Assembly (NCBI GenBank): GCA_964523675.1
Contig: CAZFZT010000002.1
Location: forward strand, 37,375-101,374
Length of the DNA stretch: 64,000 bases
Source of the DNA: CAZFZT01 sp964523675
GTDB taxonomy: Bacteria > Planctomycetota > Phycisphaerae > Phycisphaerales > SM1A02
Direction: 5' to 3'
Shown: piece after piece, positions 7,615 to 20,700 of the stretch
Layout of the letters: every line of letters begins with the position of its first letter
Numbering within the stretch: the stretch's first letter is position 1
The notes under the pieces: model-generated
Databases searched by the model: none
The model's input: the letters and a program-made list of their open reading frames with translations, nothing else
Told to the model about the DNA's origin: nothing
Position numbers and translations under genes: made by a program

Positions 7615-8618
7615 AGAATCCTTCGCGTTGGGTGTTGTTTATCGTCGCTGGGCTCATTGGTGTGACGCTGCTGTGGCAAGGCGCCAAGACTGTCTACCTT
7701 CAACCTCGGCGCGCGCTACTTGAGAAACTGGAGAAGGCGCAGACGAGCGCGGTCGAGTACAAGAACAAGCTTGACGAGCGGCCGCGCCTGCAACGAAAAC
7801 TGCGCGAGATCGGCGAACGCACGCTTGGCAATGATCTTGAAACAGTCGATCACCTGCTGCGAACTCGGCTCAACCGGATTGCCGAAGAGTTAAGGATTGA
7901 ACGTGCCACCGTCGCCACCGGCTCATCGACTGCGCGCCGCAGTCCGGCGTATCAGCTCTTCAGCTCTCGAAATCCTGTTCAGCGTGAGCTGCGCGAGATG
8001 ATCGACTTTGTTGAAATTGACGGTTCCATCACGGCTGAGGGATCATTGCCACAGATCGTGGAATTGCTCGATCGCATTGAAGCCGAGCCGTGGATCAAGC
8101 GCGTGAATGAAGTGCGGTTGACTCCGCATGGGCCGTCAAACGGCGAACGATTCGGGGCGACGATTCGACTGCAGACGCTGTTCATCCCTGATCCGAGCGT
8201 CGCGGAGTCCCCGCTTGCCGAAGATGCGGAAGCTCTGACGGCTCTGGATTACGACGAATCCCGCCGCACGCGCTTCGCCTCGCTCCTCGTCTCGAACCCG
8301 TTCAAGGTACCGCCGCCGGAGCAGCCAGCGCCCGAGGTCCAACCGGCCGCGATCGTGCCGCCGACGCCGCCCAAGTTTCCGTATGGCCAGTGGCAGGTCA
8401 CGGGCGTCGCGCAGACGGGCGCGGCTGAAGGCGGCATTGAGGTGTGGTTACGTCATCGCAAGTCGGGCGAAGCGCGGCACCTGACGCCGGGGGAGTCGAT
8501 CGGCGAGGCGACTTTTGTCGCCATTGATGGCGATCAGGCGATATTTGAAATGGACGAAAGTCGGTTTCTTGTCCCGCTGGGGGGGAATCTTGACCACAGG
8601 TCGCCGGTAAACAAGTAA
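7611..8618 (+). CDS. GspM/PilO-like protein fused to a GspC/PilP-like domain
   Basis: This 335-residue protein has a short cytoplasmic start, one membrane helix (about residues 7-24, VLFIVAGLIGVTLLW) and a coiled coil (about 32-75). A PilO/GspM-like ferredoxin-type domain follows to about residue 195. After a Pro-rich linker (PPPEQPAPEVQPAAIVPP) comes a small beta domain (GQWQVTGVAQTG ... LTPGESIGEATFVAIDGDQAIFE). This last domain has the pattern of the PilP/GspC homology region, which in known systems touches the N0 domain of the secretin. No separate gspC was found, so this fusion is inferred to combine the GspM and GspC roles. It directly precedes gspD. Confidence 0.7.
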   Translation: MKNPSRWVLFIVAGLIGVTLLWQGAKTVYLQPRRALLEKLEKAQTSAVEYKNKLDERPRLQRKLREIGERTLGNDLETVDHLLRTRLNRIAEELRIERATVATGSSTARRSPAYQLFSSRNPVQRELREMIDFVEIDGSITAEGSLPQIVELLDRIEAEPWIKRVNEVRLTPHGPSNGERFGATIRLQTLFIPDPSVAESPLAEDAEALTALDYDESRRTRFASLLVSNPFKVPPPEQPAPEVQPAAIVPPTPPKFPYGQWQVTGVAQTGAAEGGIEVWLRHRKSGEARHLTPGESIGEATFVAIDGDQAIFEMDESRFLVPLGGNLDHRSPVNK

Positions 8619-8629
8619 ACTGTCCGCCA

Positions 8630-8644
8630 ACCGGCGGAGCCGGT
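8630..8644 (+). other. Short hairpin between gspM/C and gspD
   Basis: The perfect 6-bp arms ACCGGC and GCCGGT are separated by GGA. They lie in the 100-bp gap between the gspM/C-like stop and the gspD start. No T-run follows, so it is not a classical terminator; it could affect mRNA processing or expression of the giant gene. Confidence 0.35.
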
Positions 8645-8718
8645 GTCAAGTTCGGCCAGCCCGCGGCTGCATGCGTCAGCCGAGGCCGAGCAGACTTTCT
8701 TCTGAAAGGAGTCGCAGG

Positions 8719-11700
8719 ATGCGTACAGGAGCATGTCTTTCACTCATCGGGGCATTCGCGCTTGCCTTTGCAGCGTTCGCTGATTCTGTTCAGAACAGCG
8801 AACCGCCGGGCGCACAATGGTCGAGCGATGCGACGACTTATGACGCGGCAGGGGTGCATCTTCCGCATCTCTTCTCATTGATCTCGATCCCCTCCGGGGC
8901 GCATCCCGATCAGGAAGGAGAGCCAGCCGATCCATCAGAGCCGCCCAGCATCCGGTTCAACTTCAAGGGCGCGACGTTCGATCAGGTGATCGACTTCTTC
9001 TCGCGCACCACAGGGCTTCCGGTCATCAAGCATGCCGACGTTCCGGATGGCACGCTCGACTACCTCTCGCCCGAGTCCTACGACCTGCCGAATGCGCTGC
9101 GAGTGCTCAACATCATTCTGCAGTCAAAGGGTGTCATGTTGCGCGTCAGCGACGACATGCTCTACCTTCAGAAGCTTGAGCAGGTCCAGCGCAGCGATCT
9201 TCCTACATTCGTCGGCAAGGTGCCGGAAAACGTCACCGGTGAGCAGATCGTCACTGTGGTGCGCCCGCTCAACCTGGCGATGGCGAAGCCGCTGGCGGAA
9301 CGCTTGGCGGAGATGGTCGGTTCATACGGCGCGGTGGCTGCCCTTGAGCAGCAGAACTCGCTGGTGGTGACTGAAACCGCTGCGCAGGTTCGGCGACTGC
9401 TGCGCATCGTGGACGAACTTGATCGGGCAGATCCGGAAGGGACGATCGAGATCTTTCGAATCAAGCATGCTCGTGCCGCTGACCTTGTCCCTTCAATCAA
9501 CGCGCTGCTGAGCGAGAAGGTTGAAATCTTTGCGCTTGGGCCGAACAACCAACAGGTGAAGAAGACGGAGGACGTGCTTCAGGGCATCTCCATTTCGCCC
9601 GACGAACGGACCAACTCGATCATTGCGAAAGGCGCGCCGGCGCGTCTTGAAGCTCTGCGGCAGGCGCTGACGCTGCTCGATGTGCCGGCCACAACAGGGG
9701 GACGAGCCATCCGCACCGTCGCGCTTGGAGTGCTCTCACCCACGGATGCCGCGAAGCGGCTTACTGAAATCTACAACAAACTGCCGGAGGACCAGCGACC
9801 GGCCGTCCTGCCGCTCAATGAGTTCGGTCAGATCACCATTGTCGGCTCCGATACTGCGATTGCAGAAGGCATGGCGCTGCTCAATGAGATCGACGGCGGG
9901 ATCGACAGTGCGGCTGCGGCGGCTGATCGACGCATCGTCGTCACCGCCCTTGAGCATGCCGATCCAAATGCTTTGATTCGCGCGCTGACCGGACTTCTCA
10001 ACAATCGGCAAATCGCCTCGAGCAAGATCGTTGCGGGACCGGACGGCAGGTCGATCATCATCTCCGGCCCTGCGGCCGATGTGCAGGCGGTTGAAAGCGT
10101 CATTCCGGCGCTTGATCGCCCGGCGAAGGTCGATCGCAGTGTCCGCGTTCTGCGTGTTTCAAGCGACCAGCCGAAGTCGATCTACGATCGCTGCCTGGAG
10201 TTGTATGACATGCAGGCGCTCGGGCCAGACGGCAAGCGGATCGACGGCATGGAGATTGACGCCCGGCTTGATCATGAGGCGAAAACGATCACCGCGGTGG
10301 GGAGCACCGCCGCGCTCAACCGTTTGGCAGAAATCCTGCGATCCGTTGAGAGCACGATCGTTCAAAGGGAGACGCGACAGATTCGCACCGCGCACGCCCG
10401 GCCGAGTGAATTGGCGCAGACCATTCGTGATCTTGGTGCGCGCCACTCAGTTTTGGGCGGTGAACGCGGCTTGATGGAGTTGCAGCCGTTTGACGATCTC
10501 GATCTGTTGCTGATCACCGCAACGAACGAGCAGCATCAAGCCCTTGCGCCGTTGATTGCATCACTTGATGTGCCCCAGGACCGCTCGGTGCCGCCGCTGC
10601 GCATTCTGCAACTGCGGCTCGCCGATGCGCCGAATCTTGCGAACGTGCTCACACGGCAGTATCAGCAGCGTCCCGCGGAGGACCGAAGCGCCCGACCGGT
10701 AACGATCACGGCTGACAATCAAACCAACTCGCTGATCGTTGCGGCCCATCCTGAACTCCTGACCGAGATTGAGGCAATCGTTGATCAACTCAATGACCGC
10801 GCCAACGACGCGCAGCATCGGGATTATGACGGGCGTGAAATTCGAATCTTCCCAATCAAAGTGGCGCGGGCGGAGGAACTTGCCCGGACGATCGATGAAA
10901 TGTTTCCGGAGCCCCCGATGCCGCGCGACCGGTTCGGCCGGCCGATGCCGCATCTTCAGCAGCCGCGCGAGATCGTTGTACGAGCCGATCGGCACACGAA
11001 TTCACTGATTGTTGATGCGCCGATTCAGCGCATGGTCGGCTTTGAGCAGTTGGTCGAGCAACTCGATCGCCAGCAGTTCACGGAAGACAGCGAGGTGCGC
11101 ACCTATCGCATTATGCACGCCGACCTCAATGCCGTCGCAAAGACGCTGCGCGATCTGGCCACGGCCGGCTCCCTGACTGATGGCGCAGCTGGCGTGGGCC
11201 GGGTGCCGGTGACGATTACAACTGAGCCGATGACACGGTCGCTGATCGTGAGCGGTCCTCACGACGCTTTCGACCGGGTGGAGAATGTGCTCGCTGACCT
11301 GAATGTTCAGCGGACTGCGCCACCGACAACGCTTCGATTCTTCCACCTCGAAAATGTACTTGCGGAAAATCTGGCGTCGATGCTGCGGCCGGTGTTGATG
11401 TCGAGGATTGAAGCGGACGTTCTGGCGGGTGAGTTTGCCGATGTGCCGGGGCTCCGCGCTGATGCGCTTCTTCAGATTACCGCCGACCGCGAAACCAATG
11501 CGCTTATCGTTTCGGCCCCCGCAGTGATCATGCCGGTGGCGGACGAACTCATTCAGCAGCTTGACAATTCGATGTCTGCCAGCGACGCGGGGCGCGCCGG
11601 CGCGGTCGACATCAGGATCTTCCAACTCAGGCAGGCGGAGGCAGCGAACGTCGCGACAGCCGTGCGCGAAGCGATCAAGGCCAAGACGGCGTCGGCGACG

Positions 11701-14700
11701 CCTGCAGCTCGGGCTGCACTCAACCGCAACCCGCCATCGATCACAGCTGAGCCATCAAGCAACTCGATCGTCGTTGCGGCGGCCCCGCAGCAGATGGCTG
11801 AGATTGAAGAAATCATCCAACCGCTCGACCAGGGCATGGGTATTGACCGCACACAAGTGCGCACGGTGTTCTTGAAGCATGCGCGTGCTGAGCGTGTCGC
11901 GCCGATCGTGGAGCAACTCCTCGCCGGTGAAGAGATTCCGATCTGGCTGCGGATGGATGCCCTGCGCCGCAACATGCAAATGCCGGACACCGGACCTGAT
12001 GTTCGAGTTGCAGCCGACCATCGACTTAATGCCGTGGTCATCTCCGCGCCACTATCGGTTCTCAACATCGCGGAGGAGATGGTTGGCCAGCTTGATGTAG
12101 ATCCGCGAGAAGTTGACGAGGTGATGGGCCGCCGGGCGGTGCGCGTGCTCAGCGTTGAAAACGCCGATGCCAGCGCGATCGCAGCCAATGTTCAGCATCT
12201 CTTTGACGAGTCGGATTCGATGGACGCGCCGCCGACCGTGCGTGTGGACGCAGCATCGAACACGCTGCTGATTCGCGCAAGCGAAGCGCAGTTTCGCACG
12301 ATTGAGGAAGTCGTTGCCGGCATCGATCGGGCAACGATTGCGACGAGCCGCCATGTGCAGACGATCCCGATCGACCCCGCCAAGGCGAGTGCCGCTGATG
12401 TTGCTCGAACCTTGCAGAGATTGATCGAATCCAGCCGCGGCAGCGCGGTTGAGGTCATCACGCTCGATGAGCTGCTCAAGCGGCAAGCTCCGAGCCGCGC
12501 TCCTGTGCTTGATGCGAGAGAGAAGGCCGGTGATGAACCGGAGGTTGAACCGGCAGCAGAATCAACGTCGTGGCTGCCCAGTGGGACACGTCAGCAGGAA
12601 AGTTCAACGAGCAGATTGGCTCGCGCCGATGTATGCTCTGACGTCACCCACTGGAGCCCGCCGGGAGCGCGGAGGTCTCGAGAGGGGAGACTGACTCGCT
12701 TTGCCCCCGGCAAGGCGGCGCGGGCTGCAGGCCTCCGGCTTCCGGAACTGCTTCACGCGACTACCCTCTCCCTCCTTTCTTCTTCCTCCCCCTCCGCGCT
12801 CTCCGCCGGCTCCAATGAGGAAGAGTCACCTCGTGAACGCGCCAATACGTCTCAGGACGCAGGTGGCGGCAAAGTCGGCGGAGTCATTCCCGGCGAGGCG
12901 AGCATGCCGCCCGATGTCACCATCGCCGTCGACGAGGCCACGAACTCGCTCATCATCGTCGGTCCGCCGCGCGCGGTCGATCGGCTTCGGGCGCTCGCGC
13001 AACAAGTCCAAGATCAACTTCCCGCCGCGCCCGGTACGGTGCGACTGCTCGCGCTGCCCGATGCATTCGAGGTGCGCCAGTTTTCATCGCTGATCAATCA
13101 GACGCTTGCGCAGATGACTCCAGCAGGAGGTCGTCGTGGCGAGTATCGCAATCGCATCAGCGTCATCCCTGACCCGGTCACGAATTCACTGGTCATCACC
13201 TGCAATGACGCCGATTTCAATGCGGTAGGATCGTTGATCGCTGCGCTATCGCAGCCGTCTCAAACGCAGGAAGTCGTCGTCAAGATTTATCCGCTTCAGA
13301 CCATTCACGCTGATCGCGCAGCGGAGAGTGTTCGCAACTTGCTTGCGCCGGACTCGCAGCAGCCGCGAGGCCGGCGCGGTCGTCAGGAGCAGCGCATGCG
13401 CGACCTTGCGGTCACACTTCTTGCGCCTGGCAGTGGTGAACCCATCGAGGCGATTCTCAATCCTGATGATGTTCGCATCAGCCCCGACGCCCATACCAAC
13501 TCCCTGATCGTGATGGGTCCGCCCGCATCGATCAGCTTTATCGACCAGTACATCGAATTGCTCGATCAGACGCTGCAATCCGGTGTGCAGCAGTCATCAT
13601 TAAAACTGTATCCGCTGCGGCATGCGCGGGCCTCGGAACTGCACCGCACGCTGCGCAGCATTTTCCAGTCTCGTTTTCGATCGATACGGGACCGCACTGG
13701 CATACAGCCGGAGTTCGGCGTCGATGACCGCACGAATACGCTGGTTGTGAGCGCTTCTCCTGAGCATCTCAAGGAAATCGATACGCTGCTTGAACAACTC
13801 GATCAGCAGTTGGGTGACGCGCCGGGTGTCCATGCGCTTCGCACGATTGAACTCGCCTCTGCGATGCCCAGCCGGGCATCGCAAATCCTCGACCAGGTTG
13901 TATTGGGAGCGGATCAGGATCGCAGAGCCACGACGATGATCGTCGCTGACGACAACTCCGGCATGTTGCTGGTGAGGGCGCCGGAAAATGTCAATCAAGA
14001 AATCGATCAGGTTCTCAAGGAAATCGATCGCGATGCGGCCCGTGAGTTCGAGGTGCGAACCATCGTGCTCGAGCGCGCAAACGCACAGGCCGTGGCTGGA
14101 GCGATTCAACGGCTCTTTGATGATCGAGCGCGAATCGCCTCAGCGGGTCGTGGCCGGCGCGAGCAGGGCCGGCGCATTTCAATCATCGGCGATCAAGCCA
14201 GTCGAACTGTGCTCGTCGCAGCGTCAGACGACGATTTCGCACAGATCAAGACGCTCGTGGAACAGTTTGACTCGCCGCAGGCGACCAGTTCGTTGACGTT
14301 CCGTGTGTTTCAGTTGCGCCACGCCCGTGCGACAGACATTCATGAGACAGTGCAGCAACTGATTGATGACCTGATCTGGAATCAGGAAGCGATCTGGTTC
14401 TGGCCGCCCCGTCCGCAGGCGCAGCAGCGTGATCGTGGCACGATTGCCGTTCGCGCCGACGCTCGATTGAATGTCCTCATCGTGACCGGAGAAGGAGATC
14501 GCTTCGAGATCGTCGAGCAATTGATCGACCTTCTCGACTCGCCTGTCGCCGATCACGCGCAGCGAACGGTGCGACTCTATCCGGTTCGGCATGCCAAGAC
14601 AGATGTGGTTGCACAGGTCATCAGCGAAGTGTTCGGCGATGGCGGGCGATCGGAGCGGCGCTGGTGGCTGCCGCCTGATCCATCAGTCGTCAATGTGCGC

Positions 14701-17700
14701 GTCGATGAGGCGAGCAAGACGCTGATCATTTCCGCGAGCAATCGGGAGCATGATGAGATCGCGGGGCTGATTGCGGGAATCGATGAGCAGGTTTCGATTC
14801 CCGAGCATGAGACGCGCGTCCTTGCATTGGAGTTTGCGCAGGCCGGCGAGATCGCGCAGTCTCTGCGGCAGTTTCTCATCGACCGCGCCCGCGCTACGAA
14901 TTCGCCCGCTTCCAGCGCCACGATCATTCCCAGCACGTCGGCCAATTCGCTGATCGTCTCCGCCCCGCCGGAAGACCTGGCGACGATTCGCGATCTTCTG
15001 AGTCGGCTCGACCAACAGGATGTTTCCGGCGATCGGGTGATTGAGATTATCGCGCTTCAGGACGCGGAGGTGAATGAGGTCGCCCGGATCCTGCGCGAGC
15101 AGTTTCCACGCCGCGGCCAGGGTGGACAGGGCGTGACCATCACATCGGACGTACGCACGAACTCACTGATCGTGAACGCGCCGCCGCAGCAATTCGGCCA
15201 AGTGAGGGCATTGATTGATCGACTTGATTCTCCACCCGCAGCAGAAGAGACGATCATCAGAACCTATGTTCTTGAGGGGGCAAGGGCCGAAGAGGCGCAG
15301 CGGCTGCTGGGCCAGACGCTGCAACTTGATGCGCAGGGGCGAACGCCGGGCAAGGGGATTGTCATCCGATTGGAGGATGATGAGTCACTCCCTGCCGTAG
15401 AAGTCAAAGGCCGCATCGTGGCTGACCGCCGCTCGAACACGTTGATAGTGACGGCGACGGAGCGGTCCTTCCCCGTGATCGAATCGCTCATCAAGCAGAT
15501 CGACGATGTGCCTGCAGCCAACCCAGTTGAGTACCGCATCATTCCGCTTGAACATGCGATGGCGGACCACGTAAGCATCACGCTGCGCGAAATGATTCGT
15601 GCGCTCCCCCTCGGGCCGAACGACCCGCTGCCTCGCGTCGACTTCAACCGATTTGAGAATCACCTCATCATCGCGGCGACGGCGGACCAGTTTGAGCAGT
15701 TCTCAAAGATCATCCATGAAATCGATCGCCCGGCAGGTCGTCGCCGATTGACTGAGTTCGTGCCGCTCGAGTTCGCCGAGGCGGAAAACGTGCAGAAGGC
15801 GCTGTCCATTTTCTATGGTGCGACCGCTGCTGAAGCCGACACGCCCGGCAAGTGGAACGTGCGCATCGTGGCGGACCCGGCGACGAACTCCTTGGTCATT
15901 TCGGCAGAGGAAGGAGAATGGGATGGCATCCGGGCACTTCTGGCGGAGCTTGATAGTGAAGAGTACGACGCTTCACTGCAATTGCAGGTCTTCCCGCTGA
16001 CCTATGCAGATTCGCGCTCTGTTGCGCGAGCAATCAATGAAGCGTTCGCAGGAACGATGGAGCGTGGGCGGGCGGGGCGCGAAGCGGAGCGGCAGCCGCG
16101 TTCCGCTGGGGGTGGTGAGGATCGCCGCGAGAACCTGGGCCCGACCGTCCTTGTTGAAGCGGATGAGTGGGTGCGGGCGTCCGCAGAGGTGCTGACGAAC
16201 TCGGTGGTCGTCTCGGCCTCGCGTCAGAACCTGCGCAAAATCGACACGATCATTGAGCAGCTCGATGTTGCCGACTTCGCGAAGCTGCCGCCGCCGCAGT
16301 TGATACCGGTTTCAACAGGCGATCCGGTTGTCATTGCCGAATCACTCAAGCAGCTTTATGAACAGGCGACACCTGGTTCTGATCGAGCGAGAGGGGGAAA
16401 GGGAGTCCTCATCGTCGGCGATCAGACATCGAACACGATCATCGTCCGGGCAGAGGACGATGAGTTCCGCCAGATCAAGGCGCTTGCGGACGCGCTTCAA
16501 CAGCAGGCGTCCGAGCAAGGCATGACCGTACACGTGCTGCAACTGGCCGCCGCTCCTGCCGCGCGCATCGCCACCGCCGTTCGTGACGCTTATCAGGCCA
16601 AGGCGCAGCGGACGAATCAGCCGCTTTCCATACAGGTGGATGCGCAGGGCAACTCGCTCATCATTGCATCAACTGCCGGCCTCTTTCGCGAAATCGAAGC
16701 GACAGCCAGGCAACTCGATGCGCTCTCCCCCGGCGCGACGCAGTCGATTTTCATCATCGAGCTTGAGAACATTTCACCAGATGCTGCAAAGTCGATGATT
16801 GAAACGATTGGTCTGCATCAGCAGCAGCCGGTCGATTCGATCAATCGGGTCGTTTCCGAGCCGATCAAGGTTTCGGTGATGCAAGGCCGGAATGCGCTAA
16901 TCGTAGTCGCCAGTCCCGGTGATCGTGAGACGGTTGTCGGTCTCCTCAAGGCGATCGATTCGGAGCCGATGCAGGACGTTGCGGAATCTCAGGTGCGCAT
17001 CGTCCGGCTGCGCAATTCCGATGCGTCATCGGTCGCAAGCATCCTTCACCAGGTGCTCGCACCGGGCGAGCAGCACGTGCAAACACCCTTGGCACGTGCG
17101 ATTCGCGAGCAGGTCCGTCGTCTTTCGGTGCGGCGCGACGGGCTTAATGAGCCGGATCTCAAGCTTGACCTCACCCGGCCGACGCGCGTCCTTGCTGATC
17201 CACGTCTCAATGCGATCGTACTTTCAGGCAGTGAATCGAACATCAAAGCGCTTCAGGAAATCATCAGCATCTTCGATCAGGTACCGATCACCGATGCTGC
17301 GACCGTGCAGATCTTTCCGCTTCAGAACATCTCGTCGGAGCAGTTCAGCCGCATTGTGAGGGAACTCTTCGCACAAGGGCGCGACATTGCACAGGTGCCG
17401 GGCGTGACCGTGCCGCTGGTGCCGGCCGGCGTCGTAGGTGAAGCGCTCTTCTCGGGGGGAATTGCGATCACGACCGATGAGCGCACGAACACGGTTGTCG
17501 TTGCAGGTAAGGAAGATGCAGTCGCGCTGGTGGAGGTTCTGGTGAAACGGCTGGATTCAGACATTACAGCCGGCTGGGTGGAGCCGCGCATTGTGCCGCT
17601 TCGCTATGCCGATGCTGGCGACCTCGCGCAGACGCTTCAGTCAATCATTGTGGAGGGCGCTGCGAACCTGCCGCAGTCGTCACCGCTTCAACGGCAGATC

Positions 17701-20700
17701 GGCCGCCTCCGCATGGCGCGGTTGGAGAATGACGGCGGGCGCGTGTTGGAATCGGACGTGTTCCAGCCGATGACGCGGTTGGTGATTCGCGCAGAGCCGC
17801 AACTCAACGCGCTGATCCTTGTCGGGACACCGGTCAATCTTGAAGTGGTCGGGGAACTCGTCAAGATGCTCGACATTGAGGCGGCTTCACCAAGTGCGGC
17901 GGTTCGCGTGTACCCCATCGAACACGCCTCGGCTGCGCGACTCGCGACCACCATCACGCGGCTGTTCGATCAACAGGTCGAATCGAAGGCCATCCGGCCC
18001 GAGGACCGCGTCATCGTGCAACCGGAAGAGCGCACCAATTCTCTGATTGTGACCACCAGCGCGCGCTCGTTCGCCGTTCTGGAGTCGTTGCTGGCCACGC
18101 TGGACGCGGAGGTCGCGCCTGACCTTCGTGAGATCCGCCGGGTGGAACTGGCGCATGCCAGTGCGACGCGCCTGGCAGGGCTCGTGCAGCAGTTGATGGA
18201 TGCCCGGCTAGAGCGGTTGCGCCGCGTGCAGCCGGAAACCGCTGATCTGGAACGGGCGACCATCGTCGCGGAGCCGCGCACCAACTCGCTCATCGTCGCA
18301 GCCGGGAATGAATCATTCGAAGTGATTGAACGGCTGGCGAAAGACCTCGATACCTCCACGCTGAGCGATGTTTCACTCGTCCATGTGCTTCCCTTACAGG
18401 GCGGCGGGGGCAATATCGATCGCATGGCGAACGCGATCAATCAGATTATGGAGCGGCGTTATGCCGATCAGCCGGCTGAGATACGTTCGAGCCAGCGGCC
18501 GCTCGTGCTGACCGATCCACGTACGAACTCGCTCTTGGTGGCTGCAAACCCTGAAGACTTCGCAGCGATCGAAGACCTTGTGAAGAAGCTCGGCGAAGCG
18601 CCGCTCAGCCCTGCAATCGGCCTGCATGTTGTGGCGGTCGCGCCCGGCACGAGAGCCGAGCAACTCGCTCCGCGCATCAGTCGGCTGATGGATCAGCGCA
18701 TGCAGTCATTGGGCGACACTCGCACGCCGTCAGATCGGGTATCGATCGAACCGGACCTCGCGACGAACTCGCTCATTATTGCTGCGACCGAGGAGAATCT
18801 CGAAGTCATCAAGGGCCTGATCGAAGTACTCGTGAAGCACGAGCAGGAGTCGCTCGAATCGCCCGGCAGCGAGGTTGATGTCATCATGCTGAGCGGCGCA
18901 AGTCGGGCTACGGACATGGTTCAGTTGCTCAACGAACTGCATGTACGCGAGGCGAACCGGGTGCGGGGGGACGGTGCGGTTCGGGTGACGGCTGATGAGC
19001 GACTAAACGCTGTCCTTGTGAACGCTCCGGCGAGCGATGTGCAGATCATCAAAGGTCTGATTTCACGGCTTGACGGCGCGACGCCCGGCACCGTGATCGA
19101 AACGAAGCTTATCGCGCTTCAGTCGGCCAATGCGCAGGAGATTGTCGGTCTCATCGAGAACGTCCTGAGCGGACGAGGCATCGGCACTCGAGCGGGAAGT
19201 CGGCAGGCGACGGTACTCAAGTATGTGCGTGAGATCGCCCGCACGCAAGGCGAAGAGTCAGTCGACGGGAGCGCGACGGATCCTGCTGTTGAAATGCACC
19301 TTGGCGCTGCGGTACGAGAATCGATCACGCTGACGCCGGATGTGCGCACCAACACGGTCATCGTCTCCGCTCCGCATGAATCGCTTCGAATGATCGAACG
19401 CATGATTCGCGACCTCGATGAATCGAGTGTCGGTTCACAGACGGTCCGTATCTTCAAACTCATCAATGCAGATGCCATGGCGATGGCGCAGATTCTGACG
19501 GACCTATTCAGTCTGCAGCGGCAGGGGAACATCTTCGTGCTGCGTCCACGGGAGAACGTGGCTGTCGAAGCGCCTTCGCCGGGCTTGGACGCGGTTGCGC
19601 CGCCGGCTGGTGTCGGACTTTCAGGGGTGGAGCTGACTGCGGTGCCCGACGAACGTCAGCAATTGTCCATCACCGTCGATAGCCGCACGAACTCGTTGCT
19701 GGTCTCCGGTACGCCGACCTATCTCGATCTGGTTGAGAAGGTCGTGACTGATCTTGATTCGCAGGAGGCCAATGAGCGCGATGTGTTTGTGTATCAACTG
19801 CGCAATGCTGTGGCTGGAGAGGTTGCGCGTGTCCTGAGCGACTTTGTCGCACAGGAGCAGGAAAAACTCATCAGCACGATGGGCGCGGATCAGATCGGAT
19901 CGGCTGCCCGATTGCTTGAGCGTGAGATCACGATTGTCGGAGACGAGAAATCCAATACAGTCCTTGTTTCAGCAAGCCCGCGCTATGTCGAGCGCGTGAA
20001 ACAGATGATCGATCGGCTGGATGTTGATCCACCGCAGGTTCTCATTCAGGTGCTCCTTGCAGAAGTAACGCTCGACTCGAGCAGGGATTGGGGGATCGAC
20101 TTCCAGATCGGCGCCCCGGAAGACGTGGCGATCGGCACTCCGTTTGGAGCGGCGAGTGCGTTTGCAGCCGGCCTTGGTGTGCCGAATCTGGCGATTGCCT
20201 CAACGGATTTCGAACTGCTGATCCGCGCTCTTGAGGCGCAGGGACGCTTGCAGGTGCTGAGCAATCCTTCGGTTATGGCCGCGAACAACGAACGGGCGCG
20301 CATCCAGGTCGGTGAGACGATTCGACTTCCCACGCAGATCAACGTGAGCGAATTCGGCAACGTGCAGACCTCGGTCGAGCCACAGGAGATCGGCGTCATT
20401 CTCGACGTAACGCCCTCGATCAACCCGGACGGGTTCGTCCGAATGAAGATCACGCCGGAAATCTCCAACGTGAGTGCTCGTACGACTCAGATATCAGAGA
20501 ACTTCGAGGCGCCGATCATCACCAAGCGCGAGGCGGAAACGACAGTGACGGTATTCGACGGGCAGACCATCGTCATCGGAGGTCTTATCTCGGACCGCTT
20601 CGAGCGGCGGGATAGTAAGGTGCCGCTCCTCGGCGAGCTGCCGTTCATCGGCGGTATTTTCCGGAGTGAAACGGAGGAGACGGCGAAGACGGAACTGCTC

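Noticed and set aside
9199..20031. Repeats in gspD as a CRISPR or DNA tandem-repeat array
   Set aside because: The repetition exists at protein level with variable lengths; there are no identical spaced DNA repeats.
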